Positions 54,093 to 64,000 of a stretch of DNA of 64,000 nucleotides are shown one piece after another. How positions within the stretch are numbered: the stretch's first letter is position 1; each line of letters begins with the position of its first letter. A program made the translations under genes and the position numbers. The stretch is from Pleomorphomonas sp. PLEO (GTDB taxonomy: Bacteria > Pseudomonadota > Alphaproteobacteria > Rhizobiales > Pleomorphomonadaceae). The notes below the pieces were generated by a model, which saw only the letters and a program-made list of their open reading frames with translations, was not told the DNA's origin and made no database searches. The stretch is from assembly GCF_041320595.1 (NCBI RefSeq), contig NZ_CP166625.1, positions 5,268,001 through 5,332,000 of the forward strand. Reading direction: 5' to 3'.

Positions 54093-54554
54093 ATGTATCT
54101 CAGCCATATCGCCACGCTCGACCGTGATGCCGCGAACCTGCCGGAAGATATCCGGCGCGGTCTTCGGTTCCTTGCCGGAACCGATATCGCCGCCCTGCCG
54201 GCCGGGCGCGTCGATATCGACGGCGATCGCATGTTCGCACTGATCCAGGATTACGAGACGGCACCGAAGGCTGACAAGCGTCCCGAATCGCACGCCCGCT
54301 ACATCGACATCCAGTACATGGCGAGCGGCCGCGAAGTGATCGGTTATGCGCCACTCTCCGGCGACAATCCGGTGGCTGAGAACCTGTTCGAGGACCGTGA
54401 CGTGCAGTTCTTTTCGGCAGTGGCTGACGAGACAGATCTCGTACTCGGCACGGGTGCCTATGCCGTATTCCATCCCACCGACATTCACCGCCCCGGCTGT
54501 ATCGCCGGTGCGCCGACCAAGGTTCGGAAGGTCGTGGTCAAGATTCTGGCCTGA
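54093..54554 (+). CDS. YhcH/YjgK/YiaL family protein
   Basis: A 153-aa cupin-like protein of the YhcH/YjgK/YiaL (EbgC-related, DUF386) family: YETAPKADKRPESHARYIDIQYM, GAYAVFHPTDIHRPGC, KVRKVVVKI. Members bind a metal and sit in sialic-acid, ketogulonate and uronate operons; several are proposed sugar isomerases or anomerases. AGGAGG precedes the ATG. Confidence 0.92.
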   Translation: MYLSHIATLDRDAANLPEDIRRGLRFLAGTDIAALPAGRVDIDGDRMFALIQDYETAPKADKRPESHARYIDIQYMASGREVIGYAPLSGDNPVAENLFEDRDVQFFSAVADETDLVLGTGAYAVFHPTDIHRPGCIAGAPTKVRKVVVKILA

Positions 54555-54586
54555 CTTTCCGCCACTCATCATTATTGGAGGTATCA

Positions 54587-55429
54587 ATGGATATTCGTTA
54601 TTCGGCTAATCAGAAGGATTTCAAGCGCTACACCACCGAGGAGATGCGCGCGGAATTCCTGATCGAAAATCTCTACGTCGATGACCAGGTCGTCGCGGTT
54701 TATTCCCACGTCGACCGCATGGTGACATTCGGCTGCAAGCCGGTGAACGAAGCAGTGGCACTCGACAAGGGTATCGACTGCCTGAAGAATTTCGGCACGA
54801 CCTACATTTTGGAACGCCGCGAGATCGGCATCTTCAATATTGGCGGGGCCGGCTCGATCGAGGCGGATGGCGAGACCTTCCACCTCGGCTTCCAGGATTG
54901 CCTCTACGTCACCAAGGGCACGAAGTCCGTCATCTTCAAGAGCGACGACGCCAAGGCGCCGGCCAAGTTCTACATGGTCTCCGCCCCGGCGCATAAAGCC
55001 TGCAAGACCACCTTCCTGTCGCTCACCGACGCCAAGAAGAAGCCGCTTGGCGACGAGGCCACTGCCAACAAGCGCGTCATCAACCAGTTCATCCATCCGG
55101 ACGTCCTGGAAACCTGCCAGCTCTCCATGGGCCTCACCCAGCTCGCGCCCGGCAGCGTCTGGAACACCATGCCCGCCCACACCCACGAGCGGCGCATGGA
55201 AATCTACACCTACTTCAACATCCCCCAGGGGCAGGCCGTCTTCCACATGATGGGTGAAGGCAATCAGACCCGCCACATCCTGGTGCAGAACGAGCAGGCA
55301 GTGATCTCCCCGTCCTGGTCGATCCATGCCGGTTGCGGCACCGCTGCCTATACCTTCATCTGGGCGATGGGCGGCGAAAACCAAACCTTCGACGACATGG
55401 ACCACATCGCCATCAGCGACCTGCGCTGA
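54587..55429 (+). CDS. kduI: 5-keto-4-deoxyuronate isomerase KduI
   Basis: A 280-aa zinc cupin converting 5-keto-4-deoxyuronate to 2,5-diketo-3-deoxygluconate. The zinc ligands are in MPAHTHERRMEIYTYF; other family blocks are RREIGIFNIGGAG and SPSWSIHAGCGTAAYTFIW. GGAGG is 7 bases before ATG 54587. Full length for the family. Confidence 0.96.
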   Translation: MDIRYSANQKDFKRYTTEEMRAEFLIENLYVDDQVVAVYSHVDRMVTFGCKPVNEAVALDKGIDCLKNFGTTYILERREIGIFNIGGAGSIEADGETFHLGFQDCLYVTKGTKSVIFKSDDAKAPAKFYMVSAPAHKACKTTFLSLTDAKKKPLGDEATANKRVINQFIHPDVLETCQLSMGLTQLAPGSVWNTMPAHTHERRMEIYTYFNIPQGQAVFHMMGEGNQTRHILVQNEQAVISPSWSIHAGCGTAAYTFIWAMGGENQTFDDMDHIAISDLR

Positions 55430-55449
55430 GCGAGCAAGGACAGACTGCA

Positions 55450-56235
55450 ATGACCTATCCGAACGCATTCTCGCTCGAAGGCAAGGTGGCGTTGGTCACC
55501 GGCGCCTCCTACGGCATCGGCTTTGCGCTGGCCAGCGCTCTGGCCGAAGCCGGCGCCATCATCGCTTTCAACGACATCAATGAAGAGTTCCTCGCGAAAG
55601 GTGTCGCCGCCTACAAGGCAGCCGGCATCGACGCGCGCGGCTATATCGCCGACGTCACCGACGAAGCCGCCGTTCAGAAGCTGGTGGCCGATATCGAAAA
55701 AGATCTCGGCACGATCGACATCCTGGTCAACAACGCCGGCATCATCAAGCGCGTTCCCATGCACGAGATGGACGTCAAGGACTTCCGCCAGGTGATCGAC
55801 ATCGACCTGACGGCGCCGTTCATCGTCGCCAAGGCGGTGATCCCCAGCATGATGAAGAAGGGCAGCGGCAAGATCATCAACATCTGTTCGATGATGTCCG
55901 AGCTGGGCCGCGAGACGGTGTCGGCCTACGCGGCGGCCAAGGGCGGCCTCAAGATGCTGACCCGCAACATCGCTTCCGAATACGGCGCCTTCAACATCCA
56001 GTGCAACGGCATCGGGCCAGGCTATGTCGAGACGCCGCAGACCGCGCCGCTGCGCGTGCCCGGCCACCCGTTCGATTCCTTCATCCGCGCGAAGACGCCG
56101 GCCGGCCGCTGGGCCACCACCGACGATCTCAAGGGACCGGCGGTGTTCCTCGCTTCGTCGGCATCGGACTTCGTCAACGGGCATATTCTCTACGTCGACG
56201 GTGGCATTCTCGCCTACATCGGCAAGCAGCCCTGA
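55450..56235 (+). CDS. kduD: Short-chain dehydrogenase, KduD-type
   Basis: A 261-aa SDR with cofactor motif TGASYGIG, NNAG, catalytic Ser (NICSMMSELG) and YxxxK (SAYAAAKGG). In this operon the expected reaction is reduction of 2,5-diketo-3-deoxygluconate to KDG; sequence alone would also fit gluconate 5-dehydrogenase. 20 bases after kduI. Confidence 0.9.
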   Translation: MTYPNAFSLEGKVALVTGASYGIGFALASALAEAGAIIAFNDINEEFLAKGVAAYKAAGIDARGYIADVTDEAAVQKLVADIEKDLGTIDILVNNAGIIKRVPMHEMDVKDFRQVIDIDLTAPFIVAKAVIPSMMKKGSGKIINICSMMSELGRETVSAYAAAKGGLKMLTRNIASEYGAFNIQCNGIGPGYVETPQTAPLRVPGHPFDSFIRAKTPAGRWATTDDLKGPAVFLASSASDFVNGHILYVDGGILAYIGKQP

Positions 56236-56254
56236 TCGGCTGACATGATTGAAT

Positions 56255-56295
56255 ACGGCGGCCGCGTTCTTTCGGGAATGCGGCCGCTGCCGTTT
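56255..56295. terminator. Terminator between kduD and alr
   Basis: ACGGC/GGCCGC pairs with GCGGCCGC..GCCGT with a 3-base bulge, 14-base loop and a TTT end, between the two convergent genes; probably serves both directions. Confidence 0.6.
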
Positions 56296-57428
56296 CAGGC
56301 GTAGACGCGATGATAGCGACGGCCGAGCGAAGTCAGCACTTCGTAGCCGATCGTGCCCGCGGCGCGCGCCACGTCATCGACGCTCTGGTGCGGACCGATC
56401 AGTTCCAGAAGATCACCCTCGGCGAGCGTTCCCGGCGGCAATGCGCTCACATCCACCGAAAAGCTGTCCATGGAGACGCGTCCGACAGACGGCAGGCGCG
56501 TATCGCCGAAGTAGGCGGCGCCAGCCCCGTTCGAGTAGCGACGCCACCAGCCATCGGCGTAGCCTATGGCAAGCGTTGCGAGGCGGGTCGTCCGACTGGC
56601 GCGGAATGTATAGCCGTAGCCGACCGAGGCACCAGCCTCGATCTCCCGCAGTTGGGCGACACGGACTCTGAGATCAACCACCGGCTTGATGCCCCCGGCA
56701 AGCGGGCTGGTCTCGATGCCATAGAGCGAAGCACCTGGACGGCAAAGATCGAAATGATAATCAGGTCCGAGGAAGATGCCGCTCGAGGCGGCGAGCGAGC
56801 CGGCAAGGCCTGGAAGGCGCTCGCGGGCAGCGCGGAAGGCGGCGAGTTGCTCGCCGCTCGCCGACTTCACCGGTTCGTCGGCACAGGCAAGGTGGCTCAT
56901 GATCAGGCGGGCACCGGTGGCGGAGAGCAGGCCAGGATCACCGGCGAGCGCCTGCTGCTCAGCAACATCGAGGCCAAGACGAGACATGCCCGTGTCGACC
57001 TGGATCACCGATGGTCGACTGCCAAGCATGGCCTCGGCCCAGGCCCGACACTGGGCAAGCGAGTTCAGGACCGGCAGGATGCCGTCGCCATAAGCGCCGG
57101 CCGTGCCCGGCAGCAGGCCATTCAACACGTAGATCGTCGCGTCGAGCGGTAGCAGCGGCCGGAGCGCGTCAGCTTCCGACAGAGCGACCACGAAGAAATC
57201 ACGGCAACCGGCATCATAGAGCGGCCGGACCAATGGCGCGGCGCCGAGGCCATAGGCATCGGCCTTGACCACGGCCGCCGAGCGGGCCGGCGCGACGCGG
57301 GCGGCAAGGCTCCGCCAGTTGGCGACGACGGCATCGACGCTGATCGTCAGAATGCCGCCTGCCGCGGTTCCACCTGAAACGTTCCCAGAAGCCGACACTT
57401 TTTCCTCCGTCGTCCGATGGATCGCCAT
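56295..57428 (-). CDS. alr: Alanine racemase
   Basis: A 377-aa PLP-dependent racemase supplying D-alanine for peptidoglycan. PLP lysine in AAVVKADAYGLGA, catalytic Tyr region in SVGYGYTFRA, and LAIGYADGWWRRYSNG. ATG start at 57428. Stands alone, divergent from the pilus genes. Confidence 0.95.
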   Translation of the reverse strand: MAIHRTTEEKVSASGNVSGGTAAGGILTISVDAVVANWRSLAARVAPARSAAVVKADAYGLGAAPLVRPLYDAGCRDFFVVALSEADALRPLLPLDATIYVLNGLLPGTAGAYGDGILPVLNSLAQCRAWAEAMLGSRPSVIQVDTGMSRLGLDVAEQQALAGDPGLLSATGARLIMSHLACADEPVKSASGEQLAAFRAARERLPGLAGSLAASSGIFLGPDYHFDLCRPGASLYGIETSPLAGGIKPVVDLRVRVAQLREIEAGASVGYGYTFRASRTTRLATLAIGYADGWWRRYSNGAGAAYFGDTRLPSVGRVSMDSFSVDVSALPPGTLAEGDLLELIGPHQSVDDVARAAGTIGYEVLTSLGRRYHRVYA

Positions 57429-57594
57429 GGACCGGCTTAGTCCGCCGACCGGCCCACCGCAAGCCGAACCGGCGAAGAACCGGCGCCGGAGAGGTTAACA
57501 AAACATTGCTTTGCTTGCGGAAAAGCCACGAGCCGATTGAACCGGCCTTTATCGCGAAGCTGCTAGCTTGGCTGTCTCCGGAGAAAATATTCCG

Positions 57595-58539
57595 ATGCGC
57601 GCCAATTTCAAGGTCATGATCCTGCTTGCCATCGCCTGCGGCGGCGGTGCCGTCTGGGCGGGCAGTCGCTGGCTCGACAATGCCTCGGCGGCTCGCCTCA
57701 GGGAGCTCGAGGCAGCGCGACCATCGGTGACCTTGGGAACCCTGGTGGTGGCAGCCGAACCGCTCCGCTTCGGCGCGCCGCTTTCCCGGCGGTCGGTCCG
57801 CGAAATTCCCTGGGCGGATAGCGAATTACCGCCTGGAGCATTCGCCACCACCGACGATCTCTTCAAGGACGGCGATCGCACCGTGCTCTATCCGCTGGAG
57901 CAGGGCGAACCGCTGTTCGCCTCCAAGCTGACCGGCCCCGGCGAGCGGGCCGCTCTCTCCCGCCTGATTTCCGACGGCAACCGTGCCGTGACGCTTCGAG
58001 TGAACGATGTTGCTGGCGTCGGAGGCCTGGTGCTGCCGGGCGACCGGGTCGACGTCGTGTTGACCACCAGCGACGTAGCCGAGGTCATCCTGCAGGACGT
58101 GCGGATTCTGTCGATCGACCAGATGGCCGACGAGAAGAGTACCGAGGCGGTGGTCGCTCATACGGTCACCGTCGAGGCGTCGCCGGAAGCTGCCCAGAAG
58201 CTCGTGCTGGCCCAGAACGTCGGCAGCTTGTCGTTGGTACTGAGAAAGGCGGGCGAGGTGCGAGCCGCCGCATTCCGGCCAATTGGCGTCGCCGATCTCA
58301 CCACCGCCCGCAAGACCGAAAATGCCAAGGCCGAAGCACCAACCACCCCACCGCCCGTCACCGATGCCACGGTATGGGTACGCAGGGCGACCGAACTCAC
58401 GCAATATTCCGTGCCGGTGAAGGACGGCGGCCCGAGCCGCCGTGTCGCGCCGCCGGAGGCGCCTGTCGCGCCCGCCGGACCGGTCGCCGACGCCTCTCCC
58501 CTGCCCGCCGCCTCGGCTGCCGCCGGAGAACCGCAATGA
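57595..58539 (+). CDS. cpaB: Flp pilus assembly protein CpaB/RcpC
   Basis: A 314-aa periplasmic protein with an N-terminal membrane anchor (VMILLAIACGGGAVWAGS), a SAF domain (VVAAEPLRFGAPLSRRSV) and the RcpC domain (ALSRLISDGNRAVTLRVND, GLVLPGDRVDVVL). It supports the secretin in Flp pilus export. A Pro/Ala-rich tail. First visible gene of the cpa operon; no flp pilin gene lies just upstream here. Confidence 0.94.
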   Translation: MRANFKVMILLAIACGGGAVWAGSRWLDNASAARLRELEAARPSVTLGTLVVAAEPLRFGAPLSRRSVREIPWADSELPPGAFATTDDLFKDGDRTVLYPLEQGEPLFASKLTGPGERAALSRLISDGNRAVTLRVNDVAGVGGLVLPGDRVDVVLTTSDVAEVILQDVRILSIDQMADEKSTEAVVAHTVTVEASPEAAQKLVLAQNVGSLSLVLRKAGEVRAAAFRPIGVADLTTARKTENAKAEAPTTPPPVTDATVWVRRATELTQYSVPVKDGGPSRRVAPPEAPVAPAGPVADASPLPAASAAAGEPQ

Positions 58540-59909
58540 TCCTGCCGATGCGCGCGATCCTTCAACTCGTTACGCTCCTTGTTTTCATGCTGGCCACCGG
58601 CCTGCCTGTCGAAGCCGCCCAACCGATCCGCATGACGTCGGCGACCTCCGGTCAGTCGTTCTCGATCGCCAAGGGCGTGCCACAGATGATCGAGACGACG
58701 TCCGCGTTCTCGGAAATCGTCGTCGGCGACCCAGCGCTGGCCGATGCCTGGCCGCTCACAGACAAGTCGTTCATGGTGCTTGGTTCGAAAGGCGGCGTCA
58801 CCGGCATCGTTCTGTTTGACAAGGAACGCAACGTGGTCGGTGCCGCCGACTTCGAAATCGCGCTGCACACCGACCGACTGCAGGCAGCGCTGGAACGGAA
58901 ACTCCCCGACGCACGGGTCGACGTTTCCTCGGCCAACGGCTCGATCCTACTGTCCGGAACGGCCGCCGACCAGAAAACCATCGACGAAGCCGGCGCCATC
59001 GCCAAGGAATTCGGCGGCGACAAGGTGGTCAACACCGTCGACATCGGCGGCGGCAAACAAGTGCAGCTTAAGGTACGCTTCCTTGAGGCGACCCGCTCGG
59101 CCAACCGCGAGCTCGGCCTCGGCTGGGCCGTGCAAAGCGACGGCATCTCCGTCGGTGTCGGCTCATCGACGCTCGCCTCCGGCTCGACGCCATTCGGCGA
59201 AATCGTCAGCCAGGTCCTGTCGGGCGGCCTGTCCGTCGATATGGTGGTGCAAGCGCTCGAAGCGCGGGGCCTCGTCCGGTCGCTTGCCGAGCCCAATCTC
59301 GTCGCGCTGTCCGGCCAGACGTCGAGTTTCCTGGCGGGCGGCGAGTTTCCCGTGCCGGTGGCCGGCGACAACGCGTCCATCTCCGTCGAGTTCAAGAAAT
59401 TCGGCGTCGGTCTCGACTTCACCCCGACGGTGGCACCCAACGGCCTCATCCATCTCAACATCAAACCGGAGGTGAGCGAGATCGACTACTCGGCGGCCGT
59501 CACCATCAACGGCATCACCATCCCGGGCCTCAAGGTACGTCGCTCGGACTCAACGCTGGAACTGCGCGACGGCCAGAGCTTCGTCATGGCCGGGCTGCTC
59601 ACCAATTCGCGTTCGGTATCCAACAACCGCGTTCCCTGGCTCGGCTCGATGCCGGTGCTTGGCAACCTGTTCCGCTCCACCGCCTATAAACGCTCGGAAA
59701 CCGACCTGGTGATCATCGTGACGCCCCACATCGTCGACCCGCTGGGCGTCGGCAGTAGAATCGCCTCGCCTTTCGACCGCGCCCTGCCAGGCAGCGATCT
59801 CGATGCTTTCGCACGCGGCAATGCCGAAGCGCCACCCAACACCGCCGCCTATCTCGCTGCCAATGGTGCCTCGACCGGCGGCTACATTCTCGACCTGCCG
59901 GTACGGTGA
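58536..59909 (+). CDS. cpaC: Flp pilus secretin CpaC/RcpA
   Basis: A 457-aa outer-membrane secretin: signal peptide (LQLVTLLVFMLATGLPVEA), pilus-specific N-terminal domain (VPQMIETTSAFSEIVVGDP), a BON domain (VDVSSANGSILLSGTAADQ), and a secretin core (GKQVQLKVRFLEATRSANRE, LLTNSRSVSNNRVPWLGSMP, DLVIIVTPHIVDP). ATGA overlap with cpaB. Confidence 0.95.
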   Translation: MILPMRAILQLVTLLVFMLATGLPVEAAQPIRMTSATSGQSFSIAKGVPQMIETTSAFSEIVVGDPALADAWPLTDKSFMVLGSKGGVTGIVLFDKERNVVGAADFEIALHTDRLQAALERKLPDARVDVSSANGSILLSGTAADQKTIDEAGAIAKEFGGDKVVNTVDIGGGKQVQLKVRFLEATRSANRELGLGWAVQSDGISVGVGSSTLASGSTPFGEIVSQVLSGGLSVDMVVQALEARGLVRSLAEPNLVALSGQTSSFLAGGEFPVPVAGDNASISVEFKKFGVGLDFTPTVAPNGLIHLNIKPEVSEIDYSAAVTINGITIPGLKVRRSDSTLELRDGQSFVMAGLLTNSRSVSNNRVPWLGSMPVLGNLFRSTAYKRSETDLVIIVTPHIVDPLGVGSRIASPFDRALPGSDLDAFARGNAEAPPNTAAYLAANGASTGGYILDLPVR

Positions 59910-59914
59910 TTTTG

Positions 59915-61148
59915 ATGGCCGAGTCCTCGATCAATTTCGGTACCGTCGTCGTCGTCACCACCGACAAGGATTTCGCCGTCGTAGTCGCCGATGCGCTGAG
60001 GGCATCCGGCGCCAGCGTCGGCGATCTCAAGGTGCGAGCGCCCGACAAGCTTTCCGGAGAGCTGGCCGACCCGGCCTGCGGTCTCGTCGTTCCCGATCTC
60101 GACGCCTTCCCCGACGGGCCGGTGGCCGGCCTATCAGAACTCTACCGGCAGGCAGGCCCCTCCGTGCGCTTCCTTGCCGTCACCGGCGTTTTCGACGCAG
60201 AAGTGGCGCGCGGCTTCCTGCGCTTGAGGTTGCAGGACTTCCTGGTGAAGCCGGTTGCGCCCTCCGACCTTGCCCATACGCTGACACGCATCGGCCGTGA
60301 CGACGCCGACCCCTATCCGGACTCCCGGATTTACACTTTCCTGCCGGCGGCGGGCGGTGTCGGCAATACGACGCTGGCCTTGCAGGCGGCTGTGCTGCTT
60401 CATCAGACAGCGACGCGGCGCCACCAGACGACCTGCGTCGTCGATCTCAACCTCCAGCATGGCTCTTGCGCCGAGTACTTCGATCTCGAACCGCATTTCG
60501 ACATCGCCGAGATCGAGAACCAGCCGGATCGGCTCGACCGCAAATTGCTCGACGTCATGCTGAGCCGGCATAAATCGGGCCTTGCCATCGTATCGGCCCC
60601 GCCCTGCCCGTGGGAAATGCGCAGCTATCGGCCTGAAATCGTCGGCCGTCTGCTCGATCTGGTGGCCGGCCACTTCGACAATGTGGTGATCGATCTGCCA
60701 CGCACCTGGTTCCCCTGGACCGACTCCGTGCTGCAGGGTTCCGACCATGTCTTTCTGATCACCGAGATGACGGTGCCTGCCCTCAGGCACGCGCAACGTC
60801 TCTCCCATGCCGTCCGAGAGCGGGTGCATAAGGACGCGCGCTTCGGCGTCATCATCAACCGCGTCGATGCCAAGGGCAGCCCCAGCATATCGCTCGCCGA
60901 GGTCAAGGAGCTGTTCGGCGACACCTTTGCCGGCTCGGTCGCCAACGACTACAAGGCCGTGCGAGAAGCCCTCGATCAGGGCCGTCCCCTCGGCGAGGTG
61001 GCACCCAACTCCCGGGTGATCACCGACCTCAGGGCGATCATCGCCGACCCCACCGAACTCGCCGCCTCATCCTGGACCGCGCCGCTCCGCTCGCTGCTCG
61101 CCCGGCTGAAACGCTCCGACGCACCAACTCTTACCAAGGGCCGGCGCC

Positions 61149-61156
<8 letters not shown>
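59915..61156 (+). CDS. cpaE: Flp pilus localisation ATPase CpaE
   Basis: A 413-aa protein: N-terminal receiver-like domain (about 1-125) without a clear phosphoacceptor set, then a MinD/ParA-type ATPase with AAGGVGNTTLALQAA in place of KGGxGKT, and VIDLPRTWFPWTD as Walker B region. It positions the pilus apparatus at the pole in Caulobacter. ATG 59915 used; a GTG at 59906 overlaps the cpaC stop and is an alternative. Confidence 0.93.
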
Positions 61157-62555
<1,399 letters not shown>

Positions 62556-62562
62556 GGCCGGC

Positions 62563-63522
62563 ATGAACGAGATGTATCTGTTCTACGCCTTCGCCGGCTT
62601 CGCCGCCGCCTTCCTGGCCGAAGCGGTATATCTTCTGACGGTGAACGCCGGCTCTGATCGTCGGCAGGTCAACCGCCGGCTCCGGGTTTCCGCGCCAGAC
62701 GCCAACCGACAGGAAGTGATGGTGATGCTCAGGCGTGAGCGTGGCCTCACCGCCGCCGGCGGCATGCCTCGTCACCTTGCCTGGCTCGGCCAGCTGATCG
62801 TCCAATGCGGCATCACCATCGGCCTGACCAAGCTGATGATGCTGTTTGCCGCCACCGGCGTCATCATCGCCGGCCTGGTCTTCAATTTTACCAACCACGA
62901 CCTCATTAAGACCGCCATCGCACTGCCGCTCGGCGGCTTCGTGCTGCCGGTCATGGCGTTGCGCATGCGGCGTAACCGACGGCAAATGAAATTCGCTCTG
63001 CAGTTTCCCGAGGCGATCGAGTTGATCGTCCGTAGCCTCAAGGCTGGACATCCAGTGCCCGTGGCCATGTCCATGGTGGCGCGCGAGATGCCCGATCCGA
63101 TCGGCACGGAGTTCGGCATGATGACCGATGAGGTCACCTACGGCGCCGACCTGGTGACGGCACTTGTCAACATGCAGGTCCGCGTCGGTCAGGAAGACTT
63201 GCCGCTGTTCGTCACGGCCGTGTCGATCCAATCGTCGACCGGCGGCAACCTGCGCGAAATCCTGCAGAACCTCACCGACGTGATCCGCCAGCGCATCAAG
63301 ATGCGGCGCAAGATCCGCTCCATCTCAGCCGAGGGACGGATCTCGGCCATCTTCCTGACCGCCATGCCTGTCATGTTGTTCGGTGCCCTCAATTTCATAT
63401 CGCCGGACTACTACGGCTCGGTCTGGGGCAAGCCAATGACCACCTGGGGTCTTGTCGGCGCCGTCACCTGGCTCGGCGTTGGCAACCTGATGATGAAGAA
63501 GATGATCAGCTTCCGCTTCTGA
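62563..63522 (+). CDS. tadB: Flp pilus inner-membrane protein TadB
   Basis: A 319-aa type II secretion F-domain protein with membrane helices at both ends and the central GspF helix bundle (FPEAIELIVRSLKAGHPVPV, SSTGGNLREILQNLTDVI). Platform protein for CpaF. 7 bases after cpaF. Confidence 0.94.
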   Translation: MNEMYLFYAFAGFAAAFLAEAVYLLTVNAGSDRRQVNRRLRVSAPDANRQEVMVMLRRERGLTAAGGMPRHLAWLGQLIVQCGITIGLTKLMMLFAATGVIIAGLVFNFTNHDLIKTAIALPLGGFVLPVMALRMRRNRRQMKFALQFPEAIELIVRSLKAGHPVPVAMSMVAREMPDPIGTEFGMMTDEVTYGADLVTALVNMQVRVGQEDLPLFVTAVSIQSSTGGNLREILQNLTDVIRQRIKMRRKIRSISAEGRISAIFLTAMPVMLFGALNFISPDYYGSVWGKPMTTWGLVGAVTWLGVGNLMMKKMISFRF

Positions 63523-63529
63523 GGCCTTT

Positions 63530-64000
63530 ATGCTCGACGTCATCCGCCTTGTTCTCGATACCGTAGCGGCCCGCCCCGAACTCATGGTGCTGGCGGCCCT
63601 CGTTGCCATGTCGGCGGCCATTGCCACGGCCGTGACCGGATCGCTAAAACGTAGCCGGCGCGTCAAGCGTCGTCTCAAGGTCGACCTGCCGACGTCGAAG
63701 CGTGAAGCGGCTGGCGATGAGGCGGGCGATGATGCGCTATCGGCTCTCAGCCTCGCATCGGACAGCAGTCGCCTGCCACCGACGCTGGAAAAGTTCCTCG
63801 CCCAAGCGAACGGCATTCTCAGCAGCGGCGATGCCGGCAAGATGAAGTTGGCCCGCCAGCGGATGATCCGCGCCGGCCTGTTTTCACCGCATGCCGTTGG
63901 TCTGTTCTTTCTTGCCCGCATCGCTGGCGCGGTCGGGTTGCCGGTCGGCGTGCTTCTGCTTGTAGCCGGGACCGGCTTTGAGCCCAAGACGACGACGCTG
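63530..64000 (+). CDS. tadC: Flp pilus inner-membrane protein TadC (partial, cut by window end)
   Basis: The frame opens with ATG 63530 (MLDVIRLVLDTVAARPEL) and stays open to the last base, 157 codons, with no stop. A TM helix (LMVLAALVAMSAAIATAV) is followed by a cytoplasmic segment (PPTLEKFLAQANGIL, ARQRMIRAGLFSP), as in TadC. It starts 7 bases after tadB. The remaining half, with the GspF domain, lies outside the window. Confidence 0.85.
   Translation, partial: MLDVIRLVLDTVAARPELMVLAALVAMSAAIATAVTGSLKRSRRVKRRLKVDLPTSKREAAGDEAGDDALSALSLASDSSRLPPTLEKFLAQANGILSSGDAGKMKLARQRMIRAGLFSPHAVGLFFLARIAGAVGLPVGVLLLVAGTGFEPKTTTL

Overview
The window is about 64 kb of GC-rich DNA from an alphaproteobacterium, most likely a free-living diazotroph of the Rhizobiales/Hyphomicrobiales. 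A Pleomorphomonas-like relative is my best guess from gene content alone; I could not test it. Supporting points are the Mo-nitrogenase cluster with draT/draG, the alphaproteobacterial Cys motif in NifA, the cpa/tad pilus locus and the tRNA-Cys sequence.

Layout. (1) 0.1-10.1 kb, plus strand: a chemotaxis operon cheY-cheA-cheW-mcp-cheW-mcp-cheW-cheR-cheB with a recent tandem duplication of an mcp-cheW pair. (2) 10.1-27.2 kb: a glycan-utilisation locus. A Dpp/Opp-type ABC importer and a HAD-fusion protein lie on the minus strand. On the plus strand are an unrecognised 844-aa protein, a GH105 unsaturated-uronyl hydrolase, a GH38 alpha-mannosidase and a PHP-type metallohydrolase; a LacI regulator is encoded on the minus strand. 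Related TTGAA-N4-TTCAA-type palindromes sit in the intergenic regions of this locus. (3) 27.3-28.7 kb: tRNA-Cys and an alpha/beta-hydrolase lipoprotein.

(4) 28.8-46.3 kb, almost all minus strand: a nitrogen-fixation island. Reading from nifA downwards: nifA; fdxN-nifZ-nifT-SIR2-like gene; nifHDK; nifE-nifN-nifX-DUF269-fdxB; a DUF2478 gene (plus strand) divergent from mop-modD across a Mo-box-like palindrome; nifQ; iscA-nifW-draT-draG. Sigma-54 -24/-12 elements and perfect TGT-N10-ACA NifA sites can be read in front of several of these units. nifB, nifU, nifS and nifV are not in the window. (5) 46.7-50.5 kb: tonB-exbD-exbB plus a small exported Cys protein, divergent from an AraC regulator (probably iron or siderophore uptake). 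(6) 50.6-56.2 kb: a GntR regulator divergent from kdgK-kdgT-yhcH-kduI-kduD, the unsaturated-uronate/ketodeoxygluconate pathway. (7) 56.3-57.4 kb: alr. (8) 57.6-64.0 kb: cpaB-cpaC-cpaE-cpaF-tadB-tadC (Flp pilus), cut off by the window end.

How the parts connect. The GH105 enzyme at 20.8 kb should release a 4-deoxy-5-keto-uronate, which is the substrate of KduI/KduD at 54.6-56.2 kb, so the two sugar loci flanking the nif island may form one pathway. Within the nif island, Mo supply (mop, modD, nifQ), cofactor scaffolds (nifE, nifN, nifX), ferredoxins (fdxN, fdxB), protective NifW and the reversible ADP-ribosylation switch (DraT/DraG) are all close to the structural genes.
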